Position numbers and translations under genes: made by a program. The notes under the pieces are model-generated. The model saw nothing but the letters and a program-made list of their open reading frames with translations, was not told where the DNA came from and did not search any database. A stretch of DNA of 64,000 nt from Aquibacillus albus (GTDB lineage: Bacteria; Bacillota; Bacilli; Bacillales; Amphibacillaceae), in NCBI RefSeq assembly GCF_016908325.1, contig NZ_JAFBDR010000010.1, forward strand, positions 62,001 to 126,000, given 5' to 3'. Below are positions 59,908 through 64,000 of the stretch, piece by piece (position 1 is the stretch's first letter; each line of letters begins with the position of its first letter).

Positions 59908-62346
59908 CTAATGTGCTTTATCCCCCTTCCTCTCAAAATAAGCATGCAATCGATATTTACAAATTTCTTTCGTCAGTCTGTACAATATTGTACCGTCCGC
60001 TTCATCCACATCAAAGCCCAAGCCAAATCTTCCATCTTCAAAGGTCGTGATGCCTTTCGAACTGCCGCTCCACTTTGTCATTGGCATGTCTTCTACAACT
60101 CTTGCAACCTTTTCCCGGTCATACTCCCATAGCTTTCTTGTCTTCTTATCCGAAAAATCCACTTGCTTGCGGTACTCTTTTTCCGTTAAATACTTATGAA
60201 AGTAAGGGGCGACTTCTTCTGCCGTAACCGGATAATGCCAGTCCTTTTCCCCTCTGCTTAACATATAAGACAACAGCACCATCTTGTAGCTTTTGGACAT
60301 TCCCGTTTTTTCCACTTCCTCTATCCAGTCACGATAACGCAGGAATACACGCTGCTCATCCTCACTTAATTGTTCTGCCCAATTTAAGAACCCAGCATAG
60401 GATTTGAATTCCTGTTTATACTCCTTGGTGTTAACATTCCCATACAGATGCATGTCCAAATAGGCAGGGCGGTAACCTAACTCTTCCTTTAGCTCATGAT
60501 AAGCATGAAGCAGCTTTTCTTTTCTTGGCTGCTTTTTCTTGTTCAATTCTTTTAAGAGGTCTATTACTTGGATATCCAAATCAATTTCACACTGATTTGG
60601 TACAATCGGCATAACTTCTCGTTTCTTTTTCCCCTTTGTCGTAGTTCTTTCCGTATCAAATAAGCTTAGCTTGAGGTCTGCATTGCGGTAATTACCAATT
60701 AAATCAATGATATTACATTGATGCTTGTCATCGTGAAGACGAAGGCCACGGCCAACCTGTTGAGTAAATACTGTCAACGACTCGGTTGGCCGAACAAATA
60801 ACAACGTATCAACGGCTGGGATATCGACTCCCTCATTGAATAAATCTACTGTGAAGATGACATCAATTTCGCTTCGTTCCAGTTGTTGAGTTGCCTCATT
60901 TCTACTAATATCCATACTTTTCGAGTGAAGAGAAATTGTATTATAGCCATGTTTATTAAAGTAATTAGAGAAAAATTTTGCTTGTTTAATGGAGGAACAA
61001 AATCCAATTGTACGTGTTTGTTTATACTTTTCCCAAGCCTCTAATACGTTTTCAGCCGTTTCTTCTCGAAGCTGGGCTGCTAGCAATTCCGTTTGATCGT
61101 ATTTCGTTCCTAGCCAAGTAATTTGTGAGTAATCCGTATCATCATAAACACCATAGTAATGAAATGGAGCTAACCAGCCATGTTGGATTGCTTCAATAAA
61201 GTGCAGCTGGAAGGCAATATTTCCATCACAAATCGCATAGACATCTTTTCCATCCATGCGATCAGGTGTTGCCGTTATTCCAAGTAAAAATGTTGGTTTG
61301 AAGTAGTTTAGGACACGGTTGTACGACTTTGCTGCAGCATGATGAAATTCATCGACTACAATTAAATCAAAGGCATCTTGAGGAAATTTCTGAAGGTGTT
61401 CATTCATACTTAAGGTGTATATGGAAGCAAAAATGGTGTCTGCATCAGCTTCTTTTGTCTGTCCGTTGTAAATACCATAGTTTCTGTCGGGTATTACATG
61501 CGCAAAAGAATTTTTGGCTTGATAAAGGATTTCTTCCCTATGAGCAATAAACAATATACGGTTAAACCATTTAGCAAAAAAAGCAGCCAAATATGTTTTC
61601 CCAAGTCCTGTTGCCATCACGACCATCGCTTTATCATACTCTTCTTCAAGAGTAGTTTCTAATGCATCGAGTGCTTGTTGCTGTGCAGGTCGTGGCTCGA
61701 TGTTCGTTTGATATTTTGCAGCTGGATCAACCACAATATCTGGAGTTGTTTCGTCTGTTTCATTCGAAAGCATTAATTCAATCTCTTCCTGTTTTGCCCA
61801 AGTAGTTGCAAGATTGGGATTTTCTTTATGGTAATGATGGTACCTGCTTTCATACTTCTGCACCGTTTCTTGATTAACTGGAACAGTCTGGTCATCGTAG
61901 AAAACCTTCAAAAATTGATCTACTGCATCTTCAAATGTTTCAAATGCTGCGTCTTTTTCCATCACAACATTCCACTCCACCCCAGTGGTAAGGGCAGATT
62001 TGGATAAATTAGATGAACCAACAATAAAGGTACCATTATCCCCGTGATTAAATAAATACGCCTTCGGATGAAAGGAAGTGCCATTACTTTGCCACAAGCG
62101 AACCTCGACATTATCTTGATTAAATAGTAATCCCTTTAACGCTTCTGGCTGCGTCACATACAGATAATCACCCGTACATATTTTGATATCAGCCCCTCGA
62201 TTAGCAGCATCAACTAAGTAAGGCTTTAGCAGGTCGACTCCTGATTTCATCACAAAGGAAGTTAACATATAAATCGTCGATGCCGAACTAATCCCTTCTA
62301 CGATTTCCTTTTTGACATTCTTCGTTACCAGTCGAATATTAGTCAT
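59908..62346 (-). CDS. PLD-DEAD/DEAH helicase (812 aa)
   Basis: An N-terminal PLD-type nuclease domain (1-150) with HPKAYLF (93-95 His/Lys) and VGSSNLSKSALT, followed by an SF2 helicase: MATGLGKT (244-251), DEFHHAA (332-336), GITATPDRMDG and QQVGRGLRLHDD. The C-terminal 300 residues are helical and lack an obvious DUF3427 ending. It is a paralogue of the 1051-residue helicase but shorter at both ends. Its start overlaps the MazG-like gene by eight bases, so both are made together. Expected role: DNA or RNA unwinding with cleavage, in a defence-like module. Confidence 0.9.
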   Translation of the reverse strand: MTNIRLVTKNVKKEIVEGISSASTIYMLTSFVMKSGVDLLKPYLVDAANRGADIKICTGDYLYVTQPEALKGLLFNQDNVEVRLWQSNGTSFHPKAYLFNHGDNGTFIVGSSNLSKSALTTGVEWNVVMEKDAAFETFEDAVDQFLKVFYDDQTVPVNQETVQKYESRYHHYHKENPNLATTWAKQEEIELMLSNETDETTPDIVVDPAAKYQTNIEPRPAQQQALDALETTLEEEYDKAMVVMATGLGKTYLAAFFAKWFNRILFIAHREEILYQAKNSFAHVIPDRNYGIYNGQTKEADADTIFASIYTLSMNEHLQKFPQDAFDLIVVDEFHHAAAKSYNRVLNYFKPTFLLGITATPDRMDGKDVYAICDGNIAFQLHFIEAIQHGWLAPFHYYGVYDDTDYSQITWLGTKYDQTELLAAQLREETAENVLEAWEKYKQTRTIGFCSSIKQAKFFSNYFNKHGYNTISLHSKSMDISRNEATQQLERSEIDVIFTVDLFNEGVDIPAVDTLLFVRPTESLTVFTQQVGRGLRLHDDKHQCNIIDLIGNYRNADLKLSLFDTERTTTKGKKKREVMPIVPNQCEIDLDIQVIDLLKELNKKKQPRKEKLLHAYHELKEELGYRPAYLDMHLYGNVNTKEYKQEFKSYAGFLNWAEQLSEDEQRVFLRYRDWIEEVEKTGMSKSYKMVLLSYMLSRGEKDWHYPVTAEEVAPYFHKYLTEKEYRKQVDFSDKKTRKLWEYDREKVARVVEDMPMTKWSGSSKGITTFEDGRFGLGFDVDEADGTILYRLTKEICKYRLHAYFERKGDKAH

Positions 62347-62665
62347 CTTCTACCTCGATCAAAAATATTTTCTCGTTGAAACCGCCACGTTTCTCCACTT
62401 TCTGCTTACGAATTTGTTCTACTTTTTCTATTGAAGCCCTATGGGTTCGAGCAAGCGCATGAATCAGTTCCAATACATCCGCTAATTCTTCTAAGCTATC
62501 AGAATCATTATCCGCTTCTAGATATTCATTTACTTCTTCCTGCAGCTTACCTTTTAATGCATCTATGTATTCTTCATCATTGAGAATTCTCGTATCAAAT
62601 GATTTCCCTGTTTTTTCTATGATTTGTGGAATGAAATCTCGTACAAGTTTGTTGTATACCGGCAT
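62339..62665 (-). CDS. MazG-like nucleotide pyrophosphohydrolase
   Basis: A 108-residue all-alpha NTP pyrophosphohydrolase of the phosphoribosyl-ATP pyrophosphohydrolase-like group (COG4997 type). MPVYNKLVRDFIPQII is the family start, and the metal motif EEVNEY...EELADVLE gives the EExxE/ExxD pattern. It would hydrolyse a (d)NTP or a nucleotide signal. Start ATG behind AAAGGACG; the stop overlaps the helicase start, an unusual tight pairing with a nuclease-helicase. Confidence 0.88.
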   Translation of the reverse strand: MPVYNKLVRDFIPQIIEKTGKSFDTRILNDEEYIDALKGKLQEEVNEYLEADNDSDSLEELADVLELIHALARTHRASIEKVEQIRKQKVEKRGGFNEKIFLIEVEDD

Positions 62666-62688
62666 GATTTACGTCCTTTCTCTCTATT

Positions 62689-62722
62689 TTACTGGGACAT
62701 AGGGAAAGGTCCACTGTCCACA
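62689..62722. repeat. GGGACATAGGG palindrome fragment
   Basis: TGGGACATAGGGAAAGGTCCACTGTCCA (partial pairing) belongs to the GGGACAGG palindrome family; it lies between the HIT gene and the MazG-like gene. Confidence 0.5.
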
Positions 62723-62741
62723 CGATAAAACTCTTTTCTAT

Positions 62742-63119
62742 TTACGGATACTCCACCAAGTTCGGCACCATCTTCCTGATGCCACCACGCGGATCCTCGA
62801 TATCTCCTTGATAACGCGGAATCAGATGAAAATGTAGGTGGTCTATCGTCTGACCGCCAAATTTACCAATATTGACTCCAATGTTATATCCATCTGGTAC
62901 AAACTGTTCATCGATTAGCCTTTTCCCTTCTCGAATTAAAGAATGTATAGCCATAATTTCTTCAGATGAAGCTTCAAAATAAGTTTCCGCATGCCGCTTT
63001 GGGATGATTAACAGATGCCCTTTTTGTACCGGATATTTATCAAAAAAGGCCATCGCTAAATCATTTTCCAGCTCTATCTTTAACTCATTTTTACTACAAA
63101 AAGGACAAGTCATTTCCAA
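62742..63119 (-). CDS. HIT family hydrolase
   Basis: A 125-residue histidine-triad nucleotide hydrolase: CPFCSKNE (with a likely zinc pair), GHLLIIPKRH, and the active site HLHFHLIPR near the C-terminus. Members cleave phosphoramidates and dinucleoside polyphosphates such as Ap4A. It is about 75 bases upstream of the MazG-like gene, with a palindrome between, on the same strand; co-expression is possible. Confidence 0.9.
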   Translation of the reverse strand: MEMTCPFCSKNELKIELENDLAMAFFDKYPVQKGHLLIIPKRHAETYFEASSEEIMAIHSLIREGKRLIDEQFVPDGYNIGVNIGKFGGQTIDHLHFHLIPRYQGDIEDPRGGIRKMVPNLVEYP

Positions 63120-63241
63120 GCTCCTATTAATCGATTTTAAAATTATTTTTCCATAGAGGGATCAAAATAATTCCGAATGTTGTTCTTGAACAATTTTAGT
63201 GGTAATGTCTACTCCACTTATTTCTCCATAATATATTGGTA

Positions 63242-63730
63242 CTACCTCAAGTGCTCCAAGATTTGTAAAGTCCTTAAAAAAGGATTGCCTAAATCATTCG
63301 TATTCTTTGAAGCTACTAATCTCATCTCATTAATACAAGATGTATAGTCTTGATTAATTATCAATTCTAATGTCTCTATTTCCTGCAATTGATCCGTTAT
63401 ATAACCATTTGGTACATATGGTGACCAAAGCATAAACACTTTATTCGGTATATCACTTATTATTGTTTCTGCATATTCTTTTTGCACTTTATGTTTTTGC
63501 TTAATTTTTTCTACCGTTTTCTTATTATCGCCATATAATAGTCCTCGAATATGCGTTGTTACTTCACAGAGATAGACTGTATTCGTTTTAAAGTTCATCC
63601 CTACCACATCGAGTTCTGATAAGCCTCTCAACCCTCCTCCAGGGATACGAACATTATAGTCAATGAAATCACAGTTTTTTATGCTTTTTAAGTATGCACC
63701 TACGATAAATTCACCCACATCCGTCTGCAT
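63242..63730 (-). CDS. Restriction-like PD-(D/E)XK protein (162 aa)
   Basis: The first 60 residues read as a PD-(D/E)XK core: VGEFIVGAYLK, then SELDVVGMN (Asp) and VYLCEVTTH (Glu-x-Thr in place of ExK). A C-terminal extension is helical (ETIISDIPNKVFMLWSPY). Small standalone members of this fold occur as nucleases or as decayed ones. No obvious methylase is near. Start ATG behind AGGGATAGAG-type sequence; expressed alone or with the HIT gene. Confidence 0.72.
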   Translation of the reverse strand: MQTDVGEFIVGAYLKSIKNCDFIDYNVRIPGGGLRGLSELDVVGMNFKTNTVYLCEVTTHIRGLLYGDNKKTVEKIKQKHKVQKEYAETIISDIPNKVFMLWSPYVPNGYITDQLQEIETLELIINQDYTSCINEMRLVASKNTNDLGNPFLRTLQILEHLR

Positions 63731-63758
63731 CTCTATCCCTCCAAAGGTTTATACTAAT

Positions 63759-64000
63759 CTATTTTTTTAATTCAAATCCATATTTCTTATTTATTTTATG
63801 AGCTATTGTTTCTAGGAAACTTTCAACTGTTGTACGTTCCACTTCTTTTGTATACCAGGCTAATTTTGCACCTTTATGTTTTCCATTATAATTAACTTCT
63901 AATGGCCAATAATTATTAGTTGTATAAGAATAATCAAAATGAATATAGAGCTGTTTTCCAGCGGGGCATTCTAATATTACCTTATAGACAGGATTTTTCC
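63759..64000 (-). CDS. Partial hypothetical protein (C-terminal 79 aa)
   Basis: A minus-strand frame open from the window's right edge, stopping with TAG at 63759-63761. It reads KNPVYKVILECPAGKQLYIH and ends KYGFELKK. The middle, HFDYSYTTNNYWPLEVNYNG, is Tyr- and Asn-rich, suggesting a beta-rich domain. No family recognised; the N-terminus is outside the window. Confidence 0.65.
   Translation of the reverse strand, partial: KNPVYKVILECPAGKQLYIHFDYSYTTNNYWPLEVNYNGKHKGAKLAWYTKEVERTTVESFLETIAHKINKKYGFELKK

Noticed and set aside
1-64000. tRNA or rRNA genes, IS transposases, origin
   Set aside because: None was recognised by eye; no CCA-ended cloverleaf, rRNA motif or DDE transposase frame was seen. 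A tRNAscan and ISfinder search would be decisive.

Overview
The window looks like chromosome of a low-GC, probably salt-tolerant member of the Bacillaceae (Oceanobacillus/Virgibacillus-like; the genus is an inference). The evidence is AT-rich DNA with strong AAGGAGG-type ribosome binding sites, bacillithiol genes (bshB2-yojF), the YhaO-YhaN repair pair, a GlnR/TnrA-type nitrogen regulator and box, CcpA-type cre sites, Hol_Tox type I toxins, and two families of short intergenic palindromes (GGGACAGG-like and AAAAGCGCAAGCGCC-like). No rRNA, tRNA, CRISPR array, intact transposase or replication origin was seen.

Layout. 0-8.4 kb: glutamine synthetase (glnA paralogue) behind a possible structured RNA, then a sugar porter and a three-gene sugar-sensing system (tethered binding protein, YesM-type kinase, YesN/AraC regulator), then a DUF6944-like repetitive protein. 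8.4-17.6 kb: Na+/proline-type symporter with a 35-residue partner, a lipase-like hydrolase, bshB2-yojF, a secreted SGNH esterase, a secreted 5'-nucleotidase fused to LysM, and a ROK fructokinase. 17.9-23.8 kb: glycerate module (GntP permease, glycerate kinase, CdaR) and nitrogen module (short GlnR-like regulator, ammonium transporter with a perfect GlnR/TnrA box). 24-31.3 kb: a type I toxin-antitoxin, a DUF2161 nuclease-like protein, a Gfo/Idh/MocA oxidoreductase, a nucleoside hydrolase and an intracellular-type GH10 xylanase, the last three with cre-like sites, then a Bcr/CflA exporter. 31.6-49.5 kb: housekeeping genes (YhaO-YhaN, glucokinase, glycolate oxidase GlcDF, a GH18 protein, an MFS transporter), a second type I toxin-antitoxin and a dispersed family of small coiled-coil proteins in several states of decay.

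49.6-64 kb is an accessory, defence-island-like region. An EamA transporter and an APH(3')-like phosphotransferase lie between two identical 32-bp repeats derived from the 3' end of a helicase gene. Then follow a PLD-DEAD helicase (1051 aa), a ParB-like protein, an HTH-PD-(D/E)XK protein, a membrane-anchored Mrr-type nuclease, a truncated and frameshifted DUF2357/PDDEXK_7 (McrC-like) nuclease, a two-TM coiled-coil protein, a second PLD-DEAD helicase (812 aa) overlapping a MazG-like pyrophosphohydrolase, a HIT protein and another restriction-like nuclease. The helicase-MazG pair is the best candidate for an uncharacterised system.

How the genes work together: carbon genes (sugar porter, glycerate, glycolate, xylanase, nucleosides) appear to be under local regulators plus carbon catabolite control; glnA, the GlnR-like gene and amt belong to ammonium assimilation; and the right third concentrates nucleases, helicases and small membrane proteins typical of defence.
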